10,364 bases of DNA from Clostridia bacterium (GTDB taxonomy: Bacteria > Bacillota > Clostridia > Christensenellales > HGM11417), in the NCBI GenBank assembly GCA_028700355.1, contig JAQVSX010000007.1, positions 1 through 10,364 on the forward strand, written 5' to 3'. The notes below the pieces were generated by a model. That model made no database searches, had not been told where the DNA came from, and saw nothing but the letters and a program-made list of their open reading frames with translations. A program made the position numbers and the translations under genes. Below, one piece after another: positions 1 through 6,106 of this stretch; position 1 is the stretch's first letter, and each line of letters begins with the position of its first letter.

Positions 1-37
1 CGCTTATTATATAATATTACAGCTTATCCCAAAATAT

Positions 38-95
38 GATTAGGGAAACTCTATATTCAGGGGCTATTTAGAGGTTCCCGATTAGGAAAACTCTA
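38..95. repeat. Direct repeat pair flanking an inverted copy
   Basis: The 16-base sequence GATTAGGGAAACTCTA at 38-53 recurs at 80-95 with one mismatch. Between them, 69-79 (TAGAGGTTCCC) is the inverted complement of 43-53, with 10 of 11 positions pairing across a 15-base loop. The middle segment can also pair less perfectly with the second direct copy (TAGAG at 69-73 with CTCTA at 91-95), so two mutually exclusive hairpins are possible. It lies just upstream of a terminator at 118-162. No gene is visible in 1-117; this could be the tail of a transcript that starts outside the window. Confidence 0.6.
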
Positions 96-117
96 AGAAA
101 CATCCGACAAGGCAAAT

Positions 118-162
118 AAAAAGGGACTGTAACATTATTGTTTTGTTCAGTCCCTTTTTTTT
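118..162 (+). terminator. Rho-independent terminator
   Basis: GGGACTG (123-129) pairs perfectly with CAGTCCC (148-154). The stem can be extended inward by four pairs (AACA 131-134 with TGTT 144-147) past one bulged base. Eight T residues follow (155-162), and five A residues precede the stem (118-122), so it could work on both strands. On the plus strand it would end a transcript entering from left of the window. It also insulates the tRNA promoter downstream. Confidence 0.8.
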
Positions 163-199
163 GTTTTTTTACAGGGTTATGGTATAGATGTTGAAACAC

Positions 200-228
200 T
201 TTACAAAATGGCTGATTTTTGATAATAT
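200..228 (+). promoter_or_regulatory. Probable sigma-A promoter of tRNA-Val
   Basis: TTTACA at 200-205 resembles a -35 box. TAATAT at 223-228 resembles a -10 box, with a 17-base spacer. An alternative -10 is GATAAT at 221-226 with 15 bases. The start would fall around 234-236, just before the mature tRNA 5' end at 241. A terminator directly upstream supports independent transcription. The boxes are imperfect, so this is a moderate call. Confidence 0.5.
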
Positions 229-240
229 ATTTTAAGGTAC

Positions 241-316
241 GGACAATTAACTCAGCTGGTAGAGTGTCTTCTTGACGTGGAGAAAGTCAGGGGTTCGAGT
301 CCCTTATTGTCCACCA
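241..316 (+). tRNA. tRNA-Val (anticodon GAC)
   Basis: All arms of a cloverleaf can be folded by eye. The acceptor stem is GGACAAT (241-247) with ATTGTCC (306-312). The D-stem is ACTC/GAGT (250-253, 262-265) around an AGCTGGTA loop. The anticodon stem is TCTTC/GGAGA (267-271, 279-283) with loop TTGACGT, giving anticodon GAC at 274-276. The T-stem is AGGGG/CCCTT with loop TTCGAGT, and A313 is the discriminator. CCA is encoded at 314-316. It decodes valine codons GUC and GUU. The D-stem begins with an A-T pair (A250-T265) where G-C is usual; the change is compensated. The structured repeats begin ten bases after the CCA. Confidence 0.96.
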
Positions 317-325
317 CTTAGGCGA

Positions 326-473
326 AAACTCGCCCTTTACTTACGACAAGCAAATAAATTTGCTTGTCTTTATTTATGGGCGGTTTTCGCCTCTCTCTCC
401 GCCCTCTTTATGCTCGCCTTTCAGGCTCACGCTTAAAGTCGGGCGGGTATTTTTGATTTGTTTTTTTATATTA
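326..473 (+). repeat. Structured tandem repeat, unit 1 (148 bp)
   Basis: This is the first full unit of a tandem repeat starting AAACTCGCCCTTTACTTACG. It contains a near-perfect hairpin (GACAAGCAAAT at 345-355 with ATTTGCTTGTC at 358-368), a small GGCG/CGCC hairpin (379-391), and a long imperfect stem-loop (399-446) followed by a T-rich tract. It begins ten bases after tRNA-Val. No reading frame is conserved between units, so it is non-coding. Its function is unknown. Confidence 0.85.
399..456 (+). terminator. Terminator-like hairpin in repeat unit 1
   Basis: CCGCCC (399-404) pairs with GGGCGG (441-446). Inside it, CTTTA (406-410) pairs with TAAAG (434-438), GC (412-413) with GC (431-432), and GCC (416-418) with GGC (424-426). 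A T-rich stretch (TATTTTTG, then further T runs to 467) follows. It could end the tRNA-Val transcript, but the interrupted stem makes it weaker than the other terminators in the window. Confidence 0.45.
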
Positions 474-625
474 AAACTCGCCCTTTACTTACGACAAGCA
501 AATAAATTTGCTTGTCTTTATTTATGGGCGTTTTCGCCTCTTTCTCCGCCCTCTTTATGCTCGCCTTTTAGGCTCCCGCTTAAAATCGGGCGGGGTTTTT
601 TTTTGATTGTTTTATTTAATTTAAG
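474..625 (+). repeat. Structured tandem repeat, unit 2 (152 bp)
   Basis: This second full unit is closely similar to unit 1 along its whole length. Differences include loss of one G in the GGGCGG segment (526-530), TTT for TCT near 541-543, and a longer G and T run at 592-604. The 24-base palindromic hairpin (493-516) is unchanged. The terminal stem CCGCCC/GGGCGG (546-551, 588-593) is also kept, and is followed by nine T residues. Preservation of both hairpins despite indels suggests either recent duplication or selection for structure. Confidence 0.85.
546..604 (+). terminator. Terminator-like hairpin in repeat unit 2
   Basis: CCGCCC (546-551) pairs with GGGCGG (588-593), and GCC (563-565) pairs with GGC (571-573) at the tip. 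Two more G residues and nine T residues (596-604) follow. It is the duplicate of the hairpin at 399-446 and has a better T tract, though one inner pair is lost by a base change at 585. Confidence 0.5.
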
Positions 626-671
626 AAACTCGCCCTTTACTTACGACAAGCTAATAAATTTGCTTGTCTTT
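626..671 (+). repeat. Structured tandem repeat, truncated unit 3
   Basis: The repeat starts a third time with AAACTCGCCCTTTACTTACG and continues through the palindromic hairpin, where one base differs (CTAAT for CAAAT at 351-355 of unit 1). Similarity then ends in a T run at about 671. The remaining 672-756 does not match the repeat and shows no gene. It holds only short complementary segments, such as ATGCC (724-728) with GGCAT (743-747). Confidence 0.8.
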
Positions 672-756
672 TTTTGTAACATAGGAATTATCGTCTGGGA
701 AGCTACGTTTTAAGGCTTTTTTTATGCCTGCCGCAAACTACCGGCATCATTATGCA

Positions 757-790
757 AAAAGGGCTGTAACATTTTTGTTACAGCCCTTTT
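757..790 (-). terminator. Bidirectional terminator after hpf
   Basis: GGGCTGTAACA (761-771) and TGTTACAGCCC (776-786) form a perfect 11-pair stem with a TTTT loop. It is flanked by AAAA (757-760) and TTTT (787-790), which extend the stem and give T tracts on both strands. It lies 18 bases past the hpf stop and is the first strong terminator of the stress operon reading leftward. Confidence 0.92.
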
Positions 791-808
791 ATACTTAAAA
801 TAAAAAGA

Positions 809-1339
809 TTATTCTACGGGTTCAAGCACCCCGATATCGTCGTCATGCCTTTTGTAGACAATTTGTAGCCTGTTGTTTTCTTTATTGATAAATACATAAA
901 AATCGTGGTCTAACATATTCATCATATCAACGGCATCTTCAATGCTTAGGGGATATACCTTAAAGCTCTTAAATTTAGCTATTTTTGAAGGCTTTTCCAC
1001 GGGCATATCATCCATATAAAGATAATTTTGGTCTTTAAAAGCGTTGCTCTTTAACTTTTTGCTCAGTTTGCCCTTGTTTTTTACTATTTGCTTTTCTATT
1101 TTGGGAAGTAGAATGTCTATGTTTTCGTACATATTTTCGCCACTTTTTTCGGCACGGATGTAAGAGCCGTTAAAGGTTGCGGTAATTTCCATTTTAAAAA
1201 CATCCTTTTCCCTTTTGAGCATTACCTTGACGGTGGCATCATCGTCAAAATATTTACTTAGCTTGTTGGTCTTTTTTAAAATAATGTCGCCTAACTTTTC
1301 GCTCATAGTGTAGTTTTTTTGTACAATGTCTACTTTCAT
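809..1339 (-). CDS. hpf: Long-form ribosome hibernation promoting factor HPF
   Basis: The product is a 176-residue cytoplasmic protein that binds idle ribosomes. Family knowledge says the long form blocks the decoding centre with its N-terminal domain and pairs two 70S ribosomes into 100S dimers through its C-terminal domain. Residues 1 to about 97 match the S30AE fold domain. A linker (about 98-118) is followed by the dimerisation domain (about 120-176), with the typical run KSFKVYPLSIEDAVDMM, then HDFYVF and VYKRHDDDIGVLEP. Length is normal for long HPF. The ATG is supported by GGAGG at 1347-1351, seven bases upstream. It lies 75 bp after clpC in the same direction. I see no convincing terminator, CtsR box or clear promoter in that gap, so read-through from the stress operon is plausible but not proven. 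A strong terminator follows the gene. Confidence 0.95.
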   Translation of the reverse strand: MKVDIVQKNYTMSEKLGDIILKKTNKLSKYFDDDATVKVMLKREKDVFKMEITATFNGSYIRAEKSGENMYENIDILLPKIEKQIVKNKGKLSKKLKSNAFKDQNYLYMDDMPVEKPSKIAKFKSFKVYPLSIEDAVDMMNMLDHDFYVFINKENNRLQIVYKRHDDDIGVLEPVE

Positions 1340-1414
1340 AATTAAACCTCCGTTATTTAAGGGCTATATATTTATTATTCGACAAAAAAATAGCTATTCC
1401 TCTATAAAAGTATT

Positions 1415-3901
1415 TTATTTTTTTGTTTTAGGCGCATCGCTGCCCGTATAATCCTTTATCGGCAAAATTATAATTTCGCCCTTTTCCTCGTCGGCAATAA
1501 GGCTGTCTCCATCCTTAATATTGCCGAGCAACAGGCTTTCGCTTAAATTGTCCTCAATTTTTCTTTGAATAAGCCTTCTTAACGGCCTTGCGCCGTATTC
1601 GCTGTCGTAACCGTTTTTGATAATATGTTCTGCCGCCTTTTCGGTTAGCTTTATTTTTATATTCCTTGGCTCAAGCCTTTTGTTGAGATTGTCTATCATT
1701 ATAGATATTATCTGCTTTGTTTCCTCTTTGGAAAGATACTGGAATACAATTATTTCGTCCAACCTGTTAATAAATTCAGGGCGGAACTGCTTTTTAAGAG
1801 CGTCAAAGAGCTTGTCTTTCATATTGTCATATTCTGCATCCTCTCCGCCCGCAAAGCCTACTCTCTTCATCTTGTTTATTTCACCGGTGCCTATATTGGA
1901 AGTCATTATAATAATGGTGTTTTTAAAGTTTACCACCCTGCCCTTAGAATCCGTCAGCCTGCCGTCTTCAAGTATTTGCAGCAACATATTAAATACATCG
2001 GGGTGCGCCTTTTCTATTTCGTCAAACAATATTACCGAATAAGGTTTGCGCCTTACTTTTTCCGTAAGCTGCCCCGTTTCGTCATAGCCGATATATCCCG
2101 GAGGAGCGCCAATCAGCTTAGAAACCGAATGTTTTTCCATATATTCGCTCATATCAATTCTTATCATTAACTCTTCGCTGCCGAACATACTTTCCGCAAG
2201 CGCTTTTGAAAGCTCTGTCTTGCCTACTCCGGTAGGTCCTACAAATATAAACGAGCCTATGGGCCTTGACGGGTCTTTAAGTCCCGCCCTTGCACGCCTT
2301 ATTGCCTTAGAAATAGAATTTACCGCATCATTTTGCCCTATTACCCTTTTGTGAAGCTGCTGTTCAAGTTTAAGCAGCTTTTCGGATTCTGACTGAGTAA
2401 GCTTTAAAACAGGAACGGAAGTCCATTGCGCAACTATATCGGCAACTTCTTCTTCTCCTATCGATGCATTGCTTTTTGTCCTGTTTGTTTCCCATTCCTT
2501 TTTTATAACTTCTATTTCGTCTGTTATATTTTTTATTTTGTCCCTTATTTTTGCCGCTTTTTCAAAATCCTCATTGGATGCTGCCGCCTGTTTCTCCTGT
2601 TCGTATTTATCTAATATGGCTTCCTTTTCCTTTAATTTAGGCGGCGCAATATATGTTGCAAGCCTTGCCTTAGAGCATGCCTCGTCAATCAGGTCAATTG
2701 CCTTGTCGGGTAAAAACCTGTCCTGAATATACCTGTCCGACAGCGTTGCGGCAGCCTCTATCGCATCGTCCTTTATAGTTACCTTATGGTGCGCCTCGTA
2801 TTTATCACGCAAGCCTTTAAGTATAAGTATTGTGTCTTCCACGGTAGGCTGGTCAACCATTACGGGTTGAAAACGCCTTTCAAGTGCGCTGTCCTTTTCT
2901 ATATATTTTCTGTATTCGTCTATAGTAGTTGCGCCTACTGTCTGCATTTCTCCCCTTGCAAGCAAGGGTTTAAGCATATCGGCAGCATCAAGCTTGCCCT
3001 CCGATGTTGCACCCGCTCCCACTATGTTATGAATTTCGTCGATAAATACTATTATATTTCCGTTTTTCTTAATAAAGTTTATAGCATCTTTAAGCCTTTC
3101 CTCAAAATCGCCCCTGTACTTTGTGCCTGCAAGCATACCCGCTATGTCAAGAGCAAATACAATCTTGTCTTTAAGCAGCTCGGGAACTTTACCTTCCACA
3201 ATCTTTTGTGCCAATCCCTCTACTATTGCGGATTTTCCCACGCCCGGCTCGCCAATCAGCACAGGATTGTTTTTTGTCCTGCGGCTTAGTATCTGTATTA
3301 TTCTGTCTATTTCCTTTTCTCTGCCTATTACGGGGTCAAGCTTGCCTTCCTTTGCCTTGCTGTTTAAATCGGTGCCGAATTTTGAAATTTTGTCAAGGGG
3401 AGAATTTTCCCTGCGCTCTGCTGCGCCCATAGGCTGAGTAGCATTAAACATTTTACCGCCTGCGGCTGTTTGCTTGCTGCCCCTAATCTCAATTATCAGT
3501 TTTTCTTTCAGTTTCTCAATATCCACACCGAGATTTTGCAGCAAGAATGCCGCCATACTTTCCTTATCGGATACAATGGCAAGCAGAATATGCTCTGTTC
3601 CCACAAAACCGCTGCCAATCTGCAAAGCGTAAGCTATGGCAATTTCAAACATCTTTTTTGTGCGGGGCGTAAAGCCGTTTGCCTGATAATTTAAGTCGAT
3701 ATTCTGTGCAAACACCTCTTCGTATTTGTCAAGGCCTACCCCAAATTCCGCAATCAGTTTTGCAGCCTTAGAATCCTCAACCGATAACAGCCCGTACAAA
3801 ATATGCTCTGTACCCAAGTATTTTGTATTGTGCTTTTTTGCCGCATCCTGCGCTATGGCAACGGCTTTTTGTACACTTTCTGAAAATTTATCAAAATACA
3901 T
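1415..3901 (-). CDS. clpC: ATP-dependent Clp protease ATPase subunit ClpC
   Basis: This is an 828-residue AAA+ unfoldase that feeds proteins into ClpP. Two Clp-N repeats fill about residues 1-145; in the family they bind arginine-phosphorylated substrates and adaptors. The first ATPase ring has Walker A GEPGVGKS (217-224), Walker B VFIDEIH (285-291) and an ERRF arginine finger (341-344). A coiled middle domain includes a UVR-like segment (about 443-459, [17 protein letters not shown]). The second ring has Walker A GPTGVGKT (555-562), Walker B VILFDEIE (623-630) and sensor TSN (667-669). VGF at 681-683 sits where the ClpP-docking loop is expected. [13 protein letters not shown] (764-776) is the usual C-terminal signature. 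The middle domain separates it from ClpB and ClpA. The ATG follows TGAGGTGA (3906-3913), and mcsB ends 26 bp upstream, so the two are cotranscribed. All catalytic motifs look intact. Confidence 0.98.
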   Translation of the reverse strand: MYFDKFSESVQKAVAIAQDAAKKHNTKYLGTEHILYGLLSVEDSKAAKLIAEFGVGLDKYEEVFAQNIDLNYQANGFTPRTKKMFEIAIAYALQIGSGFVGTEHILLAIVSDKESMAAFLLQNLGVDIEKLKEKLIIEIRGSKQTAAGGKMFNATQPMGAAERRENSPLDKISKFGTDLNSKAKEGKLDPVIGREKEIDRIIQILSRRTKNNPVLIGEPGVGKSAIVEGLAQKIVEGKVPELLKDKIVFALDIAGMLAGTKYRGDFEERLKDAINFIKKNGNIIVFIDEIHNIVGAGATSEGKLDAADMLKPLLARGEMQTVGATTIDEYRKYIEKDSALERRFQPVMVDQPTVEDTILILKGLRDKYEAHHKVTIKDDAIEAAATLSDRYIQDRFLPDKAIDLIDEACSKARLATYIAPPKLKEKEAILDKYEQEKQAAASNEDFEKAAKIRDKIKNITDEIEVIKKEWETNRTKSNASIGEEEVADIVAQWTSVPVLKLTQSESEKLLKLEQQLHKRVIGQNDAVNSISKAIRRARAGLKDPSRPIGSFIFVGPTGVGKTELSKALAESMFGSEELMIRIDMSEYMEKHSVSKLIGAPPGYIGYDETGQLTEKVRRKPYSVILFDEIEKAHPDVFNMLLQILEDGRLTDSKGRVVNFKNTIIIMTSNIGTGEINKMKRVGFAGGEDAEYDNMKDKLFDALKKQFRPEFINRLDEIIVFQYLSKEETKQIISIMIDNLNKRLEPRNIKIKLTEKAAEHIIKNGYDSEYGARPLRRLIQRKIEDNLSESLLLGNIKDGDSLIADEEKGEIIILPIKDYTGSDAPKTKK

Positions 3902-3927
3902 AATATCACCTCATGTATATATTTATA

Positions 3928-4953
3928 CTATTTTAAAGAATTTTTATCCACTATCTCATCAAGCAGCTTTGCTGCGCAATCTGCCCTGTATATGTCCCTT
4001 TCCTCCGCCGAAAGAGCCCTGCCCGCCGCAAGCGTTATATTAGCAGGCTGCACCTTTACAATAAGCTCGCTTATTTTATAAACATTGCTTACCTTTATAA
4101 TACTCAGCGCCGCACCCAGTTTTATATTTGAAATCAGTTTCATAAATTCGGCAGAGCTTATCTTAACGCAATTAGTCAGTATGCCGTATGCCCTGAAAAC
4201 TATATCTTTAATTTCGAGAGCGTTGCTTTCAAGCATTTTTTTTCTTGCGGACTGCTCCGCCTCGCATATCTGAAACACTGTTGTTTCCACATTTTTTATT
4301 ATATCATATTCTGTAAGCCCTAATGAAACTTGATTGGAAACCTGATACATATAACCCTCTGCGTTGCTGCCCTCTCCGTAAACGCCCCTTACCGTAATGC
4401 CTATTTTGTTTACGGCATTTATTATGGCGTTAATGCTCTTATTAAGAGTAACTGCGGGTAAAAACAGCATTACCGAAGCCCTCATACCCGTACCCAAATT
4501 TGTAGGGCAGGATGTTAAATAACCTAATTTATCGTCAAAGGCAAAGCTCATTTTCTTTGAAAGCAAATCATCGATTTTATTAAGGGTTTTATACGCTTTT
4601 TCAAGATTATAGCCCTTTAAAACGCATTGCTGGCGTATATGGTCCTCCTCGTTTATCATTACCGAAACGCTTTCGTCTTCGCTTATTACCGCCGCCCCCG
4701 CAGCGCTTTTGATTAAGTCTGCAGAAATTAAATGCTTTTCTTTGAGCGCAAGCGCCTCTGTCTGATTACCGCTCATAAGGTAAAGCTTAAACTTGCCTAT
4801 TTTTGAAAGTTCGTTATTAACAGGCTTAATAATTTCTTCCAGCCTTTTTGCACCCTTTTTTACAGGGAAAACATAGCCGTTAATATTTCTCGCAAGCCTT
4901 ACCCTTGAAGTAACCGCAATATTATCTATAACAGAATTTATATTTTCAGTCAT
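3928..4953 (-). CDS. mcsB: Protein arginine kinase McsB
   Basis: McsB phosphorylates arginine side chains using ATP and so tags proteins, including CtsR, for ClpC-ClpP. The 341 residues carry the phosphagen-kinase-like fold. SRVRLARN is at 16-23. NEEDHIR (101-107) includes a likely catalytic glutamate at 103. CPTNLGTGMR (149-158) holds the active-site cysteine C149, and GEGSNAEGYMYQVSNQ (193-208) is the family loop. The spacing E103 to C149 (46) equals that of E121 to C167 in the Geobacillus enzyme. RDIYRA at 319-324 matches the RDxxRA allosteric phospho-arginine pocket known in McsB, so the feedback site appears kept. The N-terminus is somewhat short for the family. The start has AAAAGGAG at 4962-4969, which overlaps the mcsA stop (14 bp between genes), pointing to tight coupling with McsA. 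Confidence 0.97.
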   Translation of the reverse strand: MTENINSVIDNIAVTSRVRLARNINGYVFPVKKGAKRLEEIIKPVNNELSKIGKFKLYLMSGNQTEALALKEKHLISADLIKSAAGAAVISEDESVSVMINEEDHIRQQCVLKGYNLEKAYKTLNKIDDLLSKKMSFAFDDKLGYLTSCPTNLGTGMRASVMLFLPAVTLNKSINAIINAVNKIGITVRGVYGEGSNAEGYMYQVSNQVSLGLTEYDIIKNVETTVFQICEAEQSARKKMLESNALEIKDIVFRAYGILTNCVKISSAEFMKLISNIKLGAALSIIKVSNVYKISELIVKVQPANITLAAGRALSAEERDIYRADCAAKLLDEIVDKNSLK

Positions 4954-4967
4954 TACTTTAACTCCTT

Positions 4968-5444
4968 TTACTTTAATTTGCGCATTTTATCCCTGATTGC
5001 AGCAGCGTCCTCATATCTTTCCTCAGCAACCGCCGCTTTAAGCTCCTTTGAAAGCCTTTCATATTCCCTTGCCGAAAATAATTCGCCGTCGTCGTTGGGG
5101 ATTTTGCCTATATGCTTTACATCTCTTTGAACCCTTTTAATTACGGGAGAAAGATACTCGGCAAATTCGTTGTAACAGTTTGGGCAACCCAGATAGCCCG
5201 AATTATTAAAGTCGGCAAGCGTGCCGTCGCAAAATGAGCAAGCCTTTCCCTTTGGCTTTGTTTCTTCAAGTCCGTAATTGAATATGGGAAAAAATATATC
5301 GCTGTCGTTTACAAATTTAAAGCCACCTAAATTTTCTATTTTTTTTGCACATTCCGAGCATATATGCATTTCCTTTTTTATTCCGTTTATTATTTTTGTA
5401 ATATGCACTGTTGCCTCATTTATATTACATTCACTGCAAACCAT
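4968..5444 (-). CDS. mcsA: McsA, zinc-binding activator of McsB
   Basis: This is a 158-residue adaptor that in the family binds zinc, activates McsB and takes part in CtsR control. Four CxxC pairs are visible: C3/C6, C29/C32, C69/C72 and C87/C90, enough for two zinc sites. A UVR domain occupies about 125-158 (SAREYERLSKELKAAVAEER, then YEDAAAIRDKMRKL) and resembles the UVR-like stretch of ClpC. All eight cysteines are present, and the length is slightly below the Bacillus protein. The start has an ideal AGGAGG (5451-5456) six bases upstream. The gene begins 20 bp after ctsR stops and ends 14 bp before mcsB, within one operon. Confidence 0.96.
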   Translation of the reverse strand: MVCSECNINEATVHITKIINGIKKEMHICSECAKKIENLGGFKFVNDSDIFFPIFNYGLEETKPKGKACSFCDGTLADFNNSGYLGCPNCYNEFAEYLSPVIKRVQRDVKHIGKIPNDDGELFSAREYERLSKELKAAVAEERYEDAAAIRDKMRKLK

Positions 5445-5464
5445 TATATACCTCCTGATTTATA

Positions 5465-5923
5465 CTATTCAAATTGATTTTTAAGTAATTCCAATAAAAT
5501 GTTTTTTAATATATTTGCCCTGACATCGGCTTTTATTCCGTCGGGAACAAGCAAAGCTTTGTCGCTCAGCGCAGCGGCTATTATGGCACTTTCCCTTTTT
5601 GTTATAACCTCGTCATATTCAAGCTTTTTTAATATCTGCTGCGCCCTTGCCTCGTTTAAATCTTCTATTCCGCTACTAAGCAACGTCTTTATATATTTTA
5701 TTTTGCTTTGCGGTACACGCTGTACAATTATATAGCCTCCGCCACCCCTCTTGCTTATTGTTATAAAACCTCTATCCAAAGAAAACCTTGTAGAAAGCAC
5801 ATAATTAATCTGACTGGGCACACAGTTAAAATATTCGGCAAGCTGATTGCGAGAAATACTTATATATTTTTCATTCCCTATGCTGTCAAGTATAAATTGT
5901 TCTATAATATCGCTTATTGACAT
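5465..5923 (-). CDS. ctsR: Transcriptional repressor CtsR
   Basis: CtsR is a dimeric winged-helix repressor of heat-shock genes (clp operons); heat and McsB activity remove it from DNA. The protein has 152 residues. The DNA-binding domain starts with ISDIIEQF (3-10), followed by the helix-turn-helix around 24-46 (SRNQLAEYFNCVPSQINYV). The wing has KRGGGGYI (58-65), where R59 and the four glycines form the heat-sensing turn known in Bacillus. The C-terminal half (about 75-150) is the dimerisation and McsB-interaction domain. It is first in its operon with its own operator just upstream, so it should be self-repressed. The GGAGG at 5937-5941 lies 13 bases before the ATG, which is rather far. 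No in-frame alternative start lies nearer, and the family N-terminus supports this ATG. Confidence 0.97.
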   Translation of the reverse strand: MSISDIIEQFILDSIGNEKYISISRNQLAEYFNCVPSQINYVLSTRFSLDRGFITISKRGGGGYIIVQRVPQSKIKYIKTLLSSGIEDLNEARAQQILKKLEYDEVITKRESAIIAAALSDKALLVPDGIKADVRANILKNILLELLKNQFE

Positions 5924-5950
5924 AAACCAAGCTTAACCTCCTTATTTTAA

Positions 5951-5967
5951 TTTGACTATCTTTGACC
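5951..5967 (-). promoter_or_regulatory. CtsR operator (heptad direct repeat)
   Basis: On the minus strand this reads GGTCAAA-GAT-AGTCAAA. It fits exactly the known CtsR consensus of two RGTCAAA heptads separated by three bases with A in the middle. It starts about ten bases downstream of the -10 box, so bound CtsR would cover the transcription start and early transcribed region. It predicts autoregulation and heat induction of ctsR-mcsA-mcsB-clpC and possibly hpf. Confidence 0.95.
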
Positions 5968-5976
5968 TTTGATATT

Positions 5977-6004
5977 ATTATAACACATTTTTTATAATTG
6001 TAAA
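5977..6004 (-). promoter_or_regulatory. Sigma-A promoter of the ctsR operon
   Basis: On the minus strand, TTTACA (6004 to 5999) and TATAAT (5982 to 5977) are separated by 16 bases. A TG one base upstream of the -10 (TGTTATAAT) makes an extended -10. The start is expected near 5970, at the edge of the CtsR box. The long T/A-rich run immediately upstream (about 6005-6040) could act as an UP element as well as the T tract of the preceding terminator. Confidence 0.88.
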
Positions 6005-6022
6005 CATAAAATATAAAAAATT

Positions 6023-6063
6023 TAAAAAAAAAGAAAAAAATCCCCGCAAGTTATATTGCAGGG
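6023..6063 (-). terminator. Terminator of the lipoprotein gene
   Basis: On the minus strand, CCCTGCAA (6063 to 6056) pairs with TTGCGGGG (6049 to 6042) over eight pairs, including one G-T wobble, around a six-base loop. A run of seven T residues, a C and nine more T residues follows. It lies about 44 bases past the stop at 6107 and separates this gene from the ctsR promoter. Confidence 0.9.
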
Positions 6064-6106
6064 CATATTTTTTTACCTTAAAAATTGATTTTAATTGGAA
6101 ATAGTA

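Noticed and set aside
1..117. A T-box or known riboswitch leader
   Set aside because: No T-box sequence, aptamer core or downstream biosynthetic gene is visible; only repeats and a terminator are supported.
360..713. A 117-codon plus-strand open frame with an apparent internal protein repeat
   Set aside because: It is created by the tandem DNA repeat. Unit length is not a multiple of three and frame agreement arises only from an indel, there is no ribosome site, and the composition is that of palindromic DNA.
1340..1414. A separate promoter, CtsR box or terminator between clpC and hpf
   Set aside because: AATAGCTATT followed by T residues on the minus strand has too short a stem for a terminator, no GGTCAAA heptad is present, and no -35/-10 pair with proper spacing was found.
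2786..3289. Plus-strand open frame of 167 codons
   Set aside because: It lies wholly antisense to the intact clpC gene, lacks a recognisable domain and looks like a shadow frame.
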